Source of the DNA: Staphylotrichum longicolle
Taxonomy: Eukaryota; Ascomycota; Sordariomycetes; Sordariales; Chaetomiaceae
NCBI GenBank assembly: GCA_019096155.1
Contig: JAHCVI010000006.1
Span: 1,302,001-1,366,000, forward strand
DNA: 64,000 nt
Reading direction: 5' to 3'
Position numbers and translations under genes: made by a program. Positions 1 to 10,492 of this stretch are shown one piece after another. Each line of letters begins with the position of its first letter. Within the stretch, counting starts at the first letter, position 1. The notes under the pieces are model-generated. The model was not told where the DNA came from, made no database searches, and saw nothing but the letters and a program-made list of their open reading frames with translations.

Positions 1-805
1 TTCAGACAGGCGGGAAGGGAAGCGCGGCGCAGCGATGACGGGGAGTAGGCAAGAAAACGAGGCAGGCCGAGAATTATGTGGCCTTTGTGGCGCTTCTGGT
101 GCTTGGAGGTTGCGTCCCAACTCATTGAGTGATTTGCATACCTGAGGTCTGTACGAAGGCTTTGGGGCGTCGTGCGCAAGCAGTCACGGGCAGACACGGT
201 CTTGGAGACGACGGCCAATAAAACAATTAAACAGGTTCGGAGCCCGGCCATTGGGATACCGACTTGGACTGCGGGTGCCAAGAATTAGACAGCAATGAGA
301 GGGACCGCGGGAAAGCAGTGTGCCTTTCGGTAAGTCTGCCTCTTGGGCGTCAACCCCCTTCCCGCCAGCTGGAAGTCGGCGAATCAACACTCACCACGCA
401 TGGCAACCAGGGGGCCAGACTGGGTCCTGTGTGACCATTTTCTTGCACTTGTTGCAGGTGACTTGTGGGCTTCCATGCATGCATAAATTCCCATTGCAGC
501 ACGACCTGCACGCTCCGCCACACCCTGCATTGCTTCTCAGCCCAATGTTTCGGTCCAATTCCGTCGTTCCTCAGTGCACCTCGTGCCCAGGAAACTCGTG
601 GCACCCTCTACTGTTTCCGCTCATGAACCAGTGCCTTTCATGAACTCAAACTGCTTAACACCTTCTCAGAGCATGTTGGCCACAGCTCGCGAGAACATCT
701 AACGTTACTGGCTTCGGCATACAACAACCGCAGCAATAACTCACTTTCAATTTACAAGAAGGAGAGTACCACCGAGAGGTGCAGGATTGTCGACTCGTGC
801 CAAAG
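1..805. other. Intergenic, no gene recognised
   Basis: No frame with coding character and no RNA gene were recognised on either strand. The longest open frames (up to about 107 codons) have no recognisable motif and low-complexity composition. The last 100 bases would contain the promoter and leader of the interrupted gene that follows. Confidence 0.5.
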
Positions 806-2801
806 ATGGATATTCATGAGACCCAAACTCCCATGTTGCAGGACGGAGACTGGCGTTCCAGAAGAAAGCGAGAAATTATAGACAGGAGTATGGCACTATT
901 CCAAGCCTCGCTCGGCCGCTACTTCGACAGCCACATCTCTGGGTCCCACAACAATAGCCTCGACAACCACATCTCCGTGTATTGCAACAATAGCCTCGAC
1001 AACAGCACCGGCGAGTCATCAGAAACGTCACGCAGAAAGAAGCGATCATGGAGCCACGTCGAAGGCGAGGACCTTTCCAGAGAGAACCGGGAAACGCGAG
1101 TCATTCGCTCTGGCGAAGCCAAGAGGCGATATGAATGCCCGTTCAAGACGACACGTGAAACGCCCGTTCCACCGTCATGCGAAGGTTGATGATTGGTTGA
1201 ACGTCCACAGAGTCAAGTGCGTGTACCTCACCAATCGCGGAGACCCGTCAATAGCCCTAGTGTGCTGACGTCGAGCTTCAAGGGAACATATTTACCGGCG
1301 TCACTAAGGCTGAACACGTGTGCTTTAAATGCCGCGGAGTCTTCAAAGACGACGATGAATTGAAGGAACATCAGCTGGCAAGAAAGCCGTGCAATCTGAA
1401 GAACGACAACGAGGTAGGTGGCTAACACCTACAACAAAACGCAAGGTACGATGCATTTACTAACGCGGCGATAAGAACATATGGGGAGACCATCTTACGG
1501 GGTTGCTTATGACCAAACCAGGCGGAGTTGCAGGAGGAGCAAACAAGCAGCGATATGCTCCTGGGCTCTGTGGCATCAAGCACAGAGAAGTTCTAGGAAC
1601 GATCGACGATGTTCCTGTCAAAGCGGTGCCAGACTTTGGCTCCTCGACCGATGCCATCTCCGAACGGTTTGCCCGGGAACACGGAATGAAAATACAGGCA
1701 GCAGACAAGCTGAAAATAAGGCTTCCCGGGGGAAGAGTTGTTGAGAGCGTCGGGGTTGTGGTTGGAGACTTCAGATTCCTGGGCGAGGGACAAACCTACA
1801 CCCGACATTTCCACGTCCTTCGAAAGTGCGTCTTCGACATGGTGCTCGGCAGGGACTTTCTCAAGCAAACCAAGACGCTAACCGACTTTTGCCACCGCAT
1901 CGTGGCGCGGGTTCGTCCTTGCGTGAAACAGGGGGGCCGTCTGTTCTTGCTAGACGAGTCCCCCAAGGACCAAATCCGCTGCACCGTTAACGGCTCCGAT
2001 GCAGGAGCCTTCCCCGACACAGGATCCGACCTAATGCTAGTCTCTGGGGACTTTGCCCGTCGCAACAAACTCAAAGTTTACCGTGGCAGGGAATACCGGC
2101 GGCAAGTCGAGCTGGCTGACGGTTCGATGATTCTCACCGACGGCATGGTCCTGGACGCCGAACTTGTGTTTGACGCACCCCCCATGTCGTCGCCGCGAGA
2201 ACTGGACTTGGACGAGTACCTCGCGTACGACCGCGAGCTGACGGCACTTGTGAACGGGACGCAAGGAGCCAAGACGGCGAAAGACAAGTCAATCTTTATC
2301 TGCGACCTTCATGTCGTTGACGATCTGCCTTGCGACATCATTCTCAGCAGTGATTTCATCTTCGAACAGCAGGTCTTCTCGCGGTTTAAACACCTCTTTA
2401 CCGCTGAACCACCTCCGGCCTCCCGCTCCTCACACCATATCTCGGCTTCAAGTGTCAAAGCGGACCTGGGCGATTACCTTCTCTTCATCCGGAGCACTAA
2501 AAAGGGGTCATGGCTGTTCCGGAGTCGCAACCGACCACCCTCCCCGCCAAACTCAGGTACCAGCAATGCTGTCCCAGCGACAGCCCAAGCCTGGGAAGAG
2601 TTGTGGGAGGCGGAAGAGGCGCGGCGGAACCATGTGCAGCTGAGGATAGCATCGCTACCGGATTCCCTGAAGGTAGTGGAGCAGAGAGCCGAAATCCTGC
2701 GGCAGGAGGAGTGGGACAGGAACCATCCACGTCCACCACCACCCATGCATTTGGTGCTACCATCAACGGGTGCTGGTCTCCTTCTAAATCGGGGAGGTTA
2801 G
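806..2801 (+). pseudogene. Fungal C2H2-type zinc finger plus tandem retropepsin-like domains, frameshifted
   Basis: Starting at the ATG at 806, the frame encodes a basic N-terminus with an imperfect 36-nt tandem repeat (about 925-1000), then RRYECPF and a Cys, the start of a zinc finger common in fungal STAND/NACHT-type accessory proteins. The expected continuation (WLNVHRVK, then EHIYRRH, then CFKCRGVF and a final KPC) is present but in different frames. An intron at 1217-1282 (GTGCGT, branch GCTGAC, CAAG) joins VHRVK to EHIYRRH. A second at 1414-1475 (GTAGGT, ACTAAC, TAAG) joins in phase to the last exon. One extra base near 1187 and another near 1305 break the frame. Exon 3 carries two retropepsin-like modules: DFGSST with LGRDFL, and PDTGSDLM with LSSDFIF. 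I infer a decayed gene, because the breaks are not in homopolymers. Whether the protease-like modules were ever active is unknown. Confidence 0.7.
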
Positions 2802-3057
2802 CATCAAGGTTGATTTAGGCGGTCGATCCGCCCTGATGTGTTTGTCAGGGGGTACGTGTTAAGTGGAATATCGGAGATATGATCTAGCGTTGTGAAGACG
2901 AGACTCTAGGGCATCGTGACCCGGAAAAGTGTGCTTGACTCGCGGGATTCGGACCAAGATTCAGGTAGTATGTCTAAGCAATATGAGAGCTGTCCTCTGG
3001 CTGCATTTTACCATCACACATGCCACTGCCGCCGCTCCTTGGGCCTTCATCCCACAC

Positions 3058-4868
3058 TCATCTCTGCTTCCACGTCAATGGCGCCCGCTCAGGGTGTAGC
3101 ATCTGCAGCAGGAGCACGGGCGCCGAATCATGCTCAATCAAGTCCAACACCCTCTTCTGCGCCTCCTCCCGGCTCTCGCCGCCGTTGAGAGGCGCGGGGT
3201 CGACACGCCAGTCGCGGAACAGCGTGGCCATGGTGGCCACAAACTCCACCTGGGAGAATTTCTTGCCCGGACAGTCCCGCGCCCCCTCGGACCATCCGAG
3301 GAACGTGCCTCTTCTGATGTCGACAAGTTCCTCATCTCCCGGCTTTCCTCCCCGTCGGATCCAGCGGGACGGCCGCCACTCCAGCGCGTCGGGCCCCCAG
3401 TATTTGGGATCGGTCTGCACCGCCGCGTAGCTGGGGATGAACATGGTCTTCGGCGGCAGGACGATCGTTTTGCCGCCCACTTGAAGCGACACAGTCTGGT
3501 CTCCCACCCACTTTGACACCGGCACCACGGTGTAGAGGCGAAGTGTTTCGAGCATGACGGCGAGGCAGCGCTTCAAACGGGGGAAACTGGTGGCGTACTT
3601 CCACTCTGCCGGGTCGTTGCCGAGGACGGCGTGGATCTCTTCCGAAAGCCAGTCCTGCACAGCGGGATTCGCGGCAAGGAAGTACATGGCGAAGGTGAAG
3701 GTGTGTGCAGTAGTGTCGTGGCCAGCAAAGTTCAGCATGAACATGTTGCCGTATATTTCACTCTCGCTGAGGCCGCTGCCATTGCCGGAACGGTCCTCAG
3801 CTTGTGAAGCGCTGACCAGGGAGCTCATGAGCGTCTTCGTCGCTCTCGTCTTTTCCCGCGTCGAAGTGGCGCGCTTCTCCTTCTCGTACTGGTCGGTCAT
3901 GTACCGTTGGAAGGCAGCGCACGTGTCGGCCAGCTTTGCGAGTTTCCATGTGGCGGGAAGCCACGGTCTCGCTTTTGCCAAGAAGGAGGGACCCAACGCC
4001 ATGATGAAGACGCAGTTTTCGAGGATCATCTGGAGAGAGCTCTTGTAGTTGGCCGACACACTGGTCTCGGATCTCTTAGAGTGGCCCTCGAACTTGTAGG
4101 ACTGTCCAAAGCCAGCTCCTGAAAGCACGTGCAAGGAGAGTGTGCGAAGATCCTCGGCAGATGTCGCCACGGATGGCTGCCGGGACCAGTAGGCCAGCAT
4201 GTCGCGCGCAAGGGACACGCTCTCGGACCAGACGACCTCGTGGTTTTGCTCGTTGAAGCATGTAGCAATGATCTTGCGTTGTGTCTTCCACTGTTGGCCT
4301 TCGACCTGTAATTGAAATGTTTGTGGTCAGAGAAGCCGTACAAAGCCTACGAGAAATGGGTCAACTCATACCGTGCTCAAGTTCTTGCCAAAGACGTTGA
4401 GGATCTCGGTCATCTCTACACATCTTGGGAAATCCGCCCGGCGACGGAAGCAATCCATCAGAGCGTCCGGATCAGCCACTATCGGCCCGAGGAGTCAGCT
4501 ATAGAACAGGCTATGAGTGATGAGTGGTGGGAGGCCGCACGGTAGAACCAAATCCTGGAAGGAGTGACAATGACAAAGGCGTCGCCCATCTCCTGGTGCG
4601 GCCGCAGCCGATCGTACATTTCCCATGCCCGGAAGTTGTAGCGCGTGAAACTGTTGTCGCCGAGAAAGCCTGGCAGTCTCCTCACAAAGGAGAGCACTTT
4701 GCGATCTACAGCCAACCACAAGGGGTTGGTGTGGTCGATGGGGATGACGCGAATGGGCAAGCCGGTTTGACGAGCGACAAGGTAATTGCGGAACAATGAG
4801 ACGCCGCTGTGAACGACCAAAATGGCTGCCACCAGCGCGGGCAAGCCAAGTGCCCAGAAAAACGCCAT
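3058..4868 (-). CDS. Cytochrome P450 monooxygenase
   Basis: Three exons (4868-4541, 4478-4372, 4305-3058) give 560 residues, normal for a microsomal fungal P450. Introns are 62 and 66 nt with GTGCGG/GTATGA donors and GCTGAC and TACAG acceptor signals, and all phases match. The N-terminus is a hydrophobic membrane anchor (MAFFWALGLPALVAAILVV). The oxygen-binding I-helix motif AGHDTT is near residue 340, the K-helix ETLR near 398, and the haem loop FLGWSEGARDCPG has its ligand Cys near 490. The enzyme should act at the ER with a P450 reductase. The substrate cannot be read from sequence. Neighbours are a GNAT acetyltransferase and an alpha/beta hydrolase, but no backbone synthase is present, so a biosynthetic cluster is not supported. 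The gene appears intact. Confidence 0.93.
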
Positions 4869-5271
4869 CGTGGAAGTCTGGGAGACAGTATTACAAGCAA
4901 ACTCTGAGGGAAGTGTATGGGATGGAAGAAGCGAAAACCCAACCCAACGCGAAGTGTCTCCACGCGCCTGTTGCCTAAGGGAAAAGAGTGCCGTATCATT
5001 GGTCATACAAGCGAGGCTGTTCAGAGGTGCTGCGCCGCGACTGTCACGTTTCGGGGATAGTGCTGAGGAGGATGACTTCCCCTGTCTTTTTGAACGACGT
5101 TGTTTGGCGAGTAACCCGCAGAACAAGGCAACTGCTGCTATCTGTGATGGATCTCTACCGCAATAGATGATTCTCGGGATTCCACAACGAAGCAGCTCAC
5201 CATGCTCAATTCCGCCAGCCAAAACCAGCTTTATGCTCGAGGGCCGCCGCCGACGTAAAGAACAGAGCCAC
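4869..5271. other. P450 promoter / GNAT 3' region
   Basis: This holds the upstream region of the minus-strand P450 and the 3' flank of the minus-strand GNAT gene. No separate gene or clear TATA element was seen. Confidence 0.4.
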
Positions 5272-6020
5272 TTACTCCAAGTCCTTTTTCCCAAGATCCA
5301 TTCGCAGAAATGTCCCCGGCCACCCCTCTTCACCAGGCTTCTCGACCACAAAGTCATCCACCCTCTGGAACCCCTGTGCCTCATAAAACCTGTCACAAGT
5401 CAGCACCTCACCCTCACCAAACTCTTGCCCTCAACCAGACAATCCCCCACCCCCGACTCACTCCAGGAAACAACATACCTGACCAACTTCCCATCATTCC
5501 CCGCCCAGCAGTCCACATACATCACCCCCAACCCCAACTCCTTCCCCGCCCATTCCCTCGCATACTCCACCAGCGCAGCCCCCGCCCCCTTGCGATACTC
5601 CTTGGTCGCCTCGCTAAAATCCGTCACTAAAATCTCCAAAAACATAAACCCCCCGTCCTCCCCGGCCAACAACCTGCTCGTCACACCCTTCAAATGCTCC
5701 TGATCCCGCACATACTGGGGTAGATACCCCCCGCGCAGCGTCGCCGCGCCGACGGGGAGGTACCCCCCACTCGGCAGCACGGCGTCGGCAATCAGCACGC
5801 GGGTGGGGCTGCCGGACTTGGCGAGGCGGTACTTCTCGGCGTCGGCGATGGCCGTGATGTGCCGGTTGATGAAGTCGGGCGGGCGGTGGGAGGCGGTGGT
5901 GCCCATTGCGTGGCGCTGCGATGGTGGCGAGGTGTGGGATGCAGGAGTCGAAGGCTGCGGTGATGAACTGCGCGTCGGTGTTGGAGGGGAGGGGACGGCG
6001 TCGCGGATGCGGAAGGGCAT
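5272..6020 (-). CDS. GNAT-family N-acetyltransferase (internal frame anomaly)
   Basis: Two exons (6020-5479 and 5389-5272) would encode 219 residues. The intron has a GTATGT donor and a TGACAG acceptor and restores KLVR-FYEAQGF, a typical GNAT C-terminal element. The acetyl-CoA-binding region is represented by KEYRKGAGAALVEYARE. The start MPFRIRDA is the usual beginning of this family; an in-frame extension upstream lacks coding character. Between about 5990 and 5907 the family-like sequence (AQFITAAFDSCIPHLATI) is in a different frame from both flanks, so two compensating 1-nt shifts replace about 27 residues. The first lies in a C-rich run, so a sequencing error is possible. The substrate is unknown. 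The family assignment is firm; integrity is uncertain. Confidence 0.75.
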
Positions 6021-6782
6021 GGTTGCGGCTTTGGTGTTTGATGAGACTGGTGTTGTTGTTGGGCGTGGTGCGGATGAGAATGATGTTGATGGGTGCGGAA
6101 ACGATCCAAGGAGAAAGAATATGGGAGAGGTTTGCTGACGCGTGTTGTGATGGGCCGGAACAAGATTGGCCCACACTCACAGACTTTGCGATGCCCAATT
6201 TGGCAGGTGATAAGAGTTGGCTGTAAACTAAACTAAGGTGGATGTGGATTCGTATCTCAGACGTACTCGAATAGTACCATGTTTGACAGGCAATTCAGCG
6301 TAAGTTCTAAATCTGTTGATTTTTTTGATCTTTCTTTTCCACTGCTTTGTGGGATGGTAAAGGGAACAATGTGTCCTGGTTCCCTGCAGTGTCTTGACTC
6401 GATAGCTGGCTGGAGGATCAGATGCTTCCTTAATTCATGACCTATTGTCACCGAAAAAAAAAAAAAAAGTCAGTACTGGCAGTGAGCTCACTGCCTGGTT
6501 GTAGCAGAAGCAGTCCTGGTCGGTGTAACTACTGTACCTAACTTTTTATGGCTAGGTTTCGGAGAATCGGTTCACTCCGGCCGTAGGATTCAGCCGAACA
6601 ACACCCCAAAAAGTGACTTCACCCACTCTTCGGTTCTCAGCCCCTCTTCAGTTCTCAAGCCCCTTCAGTTCCCGTTTCAACCCTTTTTCAGTTCTCGGCC
6701 CCTCTTTGGTCTAGACACCGACAACCCTCCAACTTTGGTCTATCAGAAGCTAACGCTCACAAAGAAACATTTCGCCGCCAAC
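6021..6782. other. Divergent intergenic region with pyrimidine-rich repeats
   Basis: This separates the GNAT gene and the divergent hydrolase gene. It holds an A16 tract (about 6453-6468) and a pyrimidine-rich repeat block (separate entry) just upstream of the hydrolase start. No gene was seen. Confidence 0.5.
6631..6708 (+). repeat. Imperfect TTCAGTTCTC-type repeat in a promoter
   Basis: Four to five degenerate copies of a unit close to TTCAGTTCTCGGCCCCTCT are spaced about 15-25 nt apart, ending some 75 nt before the ATG of the alpha/beta hydrolase. Pyrimidine-rich tracts close to the start are common in fungal core promoters. A regulatory role is inference. Confidence 0.55.
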
Positions 6783-7832
6783 ATGGAGCGATACAACATC
6801 GACGCTGGCTCACAACATCCCCCGGCTTGGAGGATATTCGACAAGTTCACCACTTTTCGAGCCGCGTACAAAATAATCGACGGCCAACCCATCCACGCCT
6901 TCTTTGTTGTCCCGAATGACCTGCCCTCTGGTCCCCGGCCACTGCTTGTACGGTTTCACGGAGGAGGCTGGGTCGAGGGAGAAGCAGAGACGGGTTTGCG
7001 CGCGTTGTAAGCGGCCCTGCCCATACGAAGAGCCCCTGTTCTTACTTCATTCTCATGGAATCACAGTTTTCTCGAGTTGGCCCTAAAGCACGGCGCTGTC
7101 ATTCTGACTCCCGACTATCGCCTACGGCCCGAGCACCAGCTGACAGACGGGGTCGAAGACATCCAGTGTTTTTGGCGGTGGATCGAGGATGGATCAGCCC
7201 AGCAACTGCTCAACACCTCCCTGCCCGACGTTGTCGTTGATGCCGGAAACCTCCTGGTGGGCGGGGATAGCACTGGTGGTCACATTGCCGTGACCACGGC
7301 CCTTATACCCCTCACCTCACTTCCCATCAAAGTCCTCTTCTTGCAGTATCCCACCCTCGACATGACCGACGTGACTCGCACAGAAGAAGTCAGCGAGGCC
7401 ATGCAGAGGTCCGCTGTGTGGGCCGAAAGCGTGCCTTACTCCGAGGTCGAGGACCACTTGGCCAACCACGAGAAGGGCGCGGTACGCTCAAGGGCCACCT
7501 TTGGGTCGCGGATGAGGTTGTTGGTGGGTCTGCTGCAAGCGGGCAAGTTTTGGGATGCAGAGAAAGATGCGAAGCGGCTGTGCCCCATGCGATTGCTTGA
7601 AAATGGGGCAGCAAAGTTGCCGCCCATCCTGCTTTACCATTCAAAGGAGGACGAGATCCTTCCGTGGCAGCATACACAAGAGTGGGCCGCAAAGCTGAGG
7701 ACGGTGCAACCAGATGTGCCGCTCTTCTTGACATTTCAGCAAGGAGACCATGTCTTTGATCGGGACGATACTATGGAGACACTGTGGCTGAGGGAGCCAC
7801 TGGAGTTTGTGCAGAAGTATTGGCCGGCCTGA
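6783..7832 (+). CDS. Alpha/beta hydrolase fold-3 (HSL-like) esterase
   Basis: Two exons (6783-7006 and 7067-7832) encode 329 residues. The 60-nt intron (GTAAGC...TCACAG) joins GLRAF to FLELALKHG in frame. The oxyanion-hole motif HGGGW is at residues 59-63. The nucleophile elbow GDSTGG places Ser at about 143, the acid is Asp at about 270 (KEDEILPW), and the base is His at about 303 (GDHVF). This is the full catalytic triad and order of the hormone-sensitive-lipase-like family, which hydrolyses small esters. No signal peptide is visible, so a cytosolic enzyme is likely. The first ATG of the frame was chosen, because the open frame extends upstream only through a non-ATG codon. The substrate is unknown. 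Confidence 0.9.
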
Positions 7833-8116
7833 AGCTGCACTTTGTTCAGTGCCACGTGAAAAAGATGATACAATTCCATTTGCCCTCACGCTGATGGCAA
7901 CTAATTGGCCCGCTTGCTCTGATTTGCAAACCACGGCTGGCTAGCTCGGTACCCAACCTTGAACCTCATACAGCCCAACTTGCCTGAGGTTACGCCGCGA
8001 CTAGGATACCTGGTACCGTGGGGGACGCCGATTCTAACCATTATCACTCTTGACCCTTGGACGCCTCCGGGGTTGGTGGTTACTTTGAAAGGCTTCGGGC
8101 ACGGCGCAAAAAAACA

Positions 8117-10212
8117 ATGTCGAGCGGCAGCCAGAATCCAGGACCATGCCCATCTGGGATACAGCCCAAAGCCTGGGAAGCCTGGGGACTGCTCAACAAG
8201 TGCAACTTATGCCATGGCTGTCGCGGAATGCTGGGGCTGACGCCAGATCTCCAGCGTCGTCGGGATGAGGGCGGGAGGTTCGAAACGGAGCTGGCCGAGC
8301 TCGAGACCGCCGCTCTCGATGCGCTCGGCTGCCCATTTTGCCGTGCCGCTTATCGAGCTTTCAATCATTTCAATGGGAAGATGAGCCAGGAAGTTCAAGT
8401 GGAGTTTTCGGTCGGATATTCGAATTGGCGTAACGTCAATGTTCACTGGTATGTTGAGATCCCCCCGGAGGTCATGGCAGACCCGGGGCAATGGGGCCCG
8501 GATGGCACATTCTGCATCACGATTGAACAAGGTAAGGCTACACAGAGTTGGTGTCGCCGACGGCCGAGACCCCGTACTCACTCGTTCGTTCTCGAGATGC
8601 TATTCCAGCTACTTCGTCTTCCAACCGCTTGCAGTCCACTTCGAGCAGTCTTGCAAGCGGGCTTCGGCTCGCGCAGCAAAGCTTGCATGACTGCCTTACC
8701 GAGCCAACCCACAATTGCCAGCCGCGCCCAAACTTTGCCATCGACTGGCCGCAGAGACTGCTGAGGATTTCAGCGGTTGTTACGCTGGTCGATTTTGATG
8801 ACAGCATGACGGGACGGTTTGCTGCATTGAGTTACTGCTGGGGCGACTCGCAGGAGCTGGCTCGGAACCCCCCCTTGATCGCAACTGCTTCAACATGTGC
8901 CAGCTTACGAACCGGAGTTCCGCTCTCAGGCTTGCCTTTGACTGTTCGGCAAGCCGTCGAGGTGTGCGTCTGTCTCGGTATAGAGTACCTCTGGGTGGAT
9001 GCGCTGTGCATCATCCAGGACAATACTGCCGACTGGGAAAGGGAGGCAAAGAAGATGGCTACTGTCTACACCATGGCAACCGTGACAATCATCGCAGCAT
9101 CCTCTACCTCCTGTCACAGCGGCTTCCTCCATGTGGATCTGGGAACAGTTCGATTAGATTCGCCGCTCCCACCCCAACACCAATTGGTCGCCAGGCGCGT
9201 AAACAGGTCCGGTTTTCACAGATTTCCGGAAGACTCTGGAACCCATCCGGCCCGAGGCGACCCAATCGACGATCGCGGGTGGACATACCAGGAGCAGTTC
9301 CTTGCCACCTGATACATCAAATTCACCGACAATGACATTCAATGGAGGTGCCGAGCGGGGACTGCATGCTTGTGCCACCAGGTAGCATACACAGAGACAA
9401 AAGCTGGGACCCTCAACCTCCGGCCGAGAGCTGTGAATCGCTGGTACGGGGTGGTTCAGAACTTCAACCAAAGAAACTTCACGGTGGCGACGGACAAGCT
9501 TCCTGCGTTCTCGGGCGTGGTCAAGAAGCTGGCGCCAGAGATGGCGGCAGGCGCCGGCAAAAGGTCCCTTTACATCGCCGGGTTGTGGCGACACCTAATG
9601 CTGCCCGGCGAAGATTTGCTGTGGTACCGTTATGCAGGCGCCCCTGCCCATTGCTATCAGGACTACGTCGCGCCGAGCTTCTCATGGGCGTCCGTTGGGA
9701 CGCGTATTGTGTTTTCGAACGTCGACATCAACATAGGGTCCTGGTTGAGCGAGCTTGTCAACGCGGACAGGAAATTGGCGCCGAACAGCGACGAGTTTGG
9801 GAAGGTCCTGCAAGCGTTTTTGACACTCCGCAGCCCCCTGATCTCGTGCACCATCCGCAAGCTCCCGAATCAAAACCCCGAACTCGAGCTCTCACCAGGA
9901 CAGAAGCTGATGCTGCAGAGTTACCGCCTCGATTGCGCTGTGTCCCAGGTGACGTTGCAGACCGGCAAGGCAACTGTGCAGAGGTCTGCATCATCCGGCT
10001 CCTCATTTAGCGACACAGATGCCCACATCTTGCTGTTACAGACGCAAGAAAGCAGGCTTCTCAACTGCCATATGCTCCGCGGCCTTCTTCTTGGGCAGTT
10101 GGCTACCAGCGGCGAATTCCAGCGGCTGGGTTTGGTGCGTCTTCAGGGGTCCGCTGAGGATGTTATGAAGCTGAAACTTGAGCAACAAAAACAACTCGTG
10201 ACAATCGTCTAA
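8117..10212 (+). pseudogene. HET-domain (heterokaryon incompatibility) protein with one in-frame TGA
   Basis: Exon 1 is 8117-8531 and exon 2 is 8609-10212, with a 77-nt intron (GTAAGG...TTCCAG). The frame would give 672 codons, but codon 373 at 9310-9312 is TGA. The N-terminal part has CNLCHGC and CPFC pairs, as in many HET proteins. The HET core follows: ALSYCWGDS, then LPLTVRQAV, EYLWVDALCIIQD and DRGWTYQEQFLAT. Immediately after the stop the same frame continues with YIKFTDNDIQWRCR and a long C-terminal region to 10212, as expected for the family. A CGA-to-TGA change fits the position, where Arg is usual. HET proteins trigger vegetative incompatibility, and broken alleles segregate in populations. 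The TGA context is not a recognised readthrough motif. A truncated product ending just after the HET core is possible. Confidence 0.85.
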
Positions 10213-10492
10213 TCAGTAATCGATTAGCTGCCGCGCTTGGAATACAAAACTCAAAAACCTTTTCTTGTTATGACCGAGGCGGCATCCCACGATGCTCGTG
10301 TATATGCTCTGGCAAGTCTGTATAGCACGCGACGCGGCTAGTTCTAAGGGAGATGTACTGATCCAGGCAATTGTGTAATCTCTATGTAGGCGTTGAAGCT
10401 GATGACCAATGTGCCCTGGCCTCGTGTTGGGTCTGCGTCCGGAACATGACGAGCCCCGGGACATTTCTCCCTACGCCAAAGTATCGGTGGCC
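10213..10492. other. Convergent 3' regions
   Basis: This lies between the 3' ends of the HET gene and the minus-strand zinc-ribbon/TM gene. Nothing else was recognised. Confidence 0.4.

Noticed and set aside
3058..8000. Secondary-metabolite cluster around P450, GNAT and hydrolase
   Set aside because: No polyketide synthase, NRPS, terpene synthase or pathway regulator in the region; adjacency alone is not enough.
9310..9312. Stop-codon readthrough or selenocysteine at the HET TGA
   Set aside because: No known readthrough context (TGA followed by TAC) and fungi of this group lack selenoproteins; a nonsense change is simpler.
9342..10010. 222-codon plus-strand frame overlapping the HET C-terminal region
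   Set aside because: Out of frame with HET homology; codon pattern fits a shadow.
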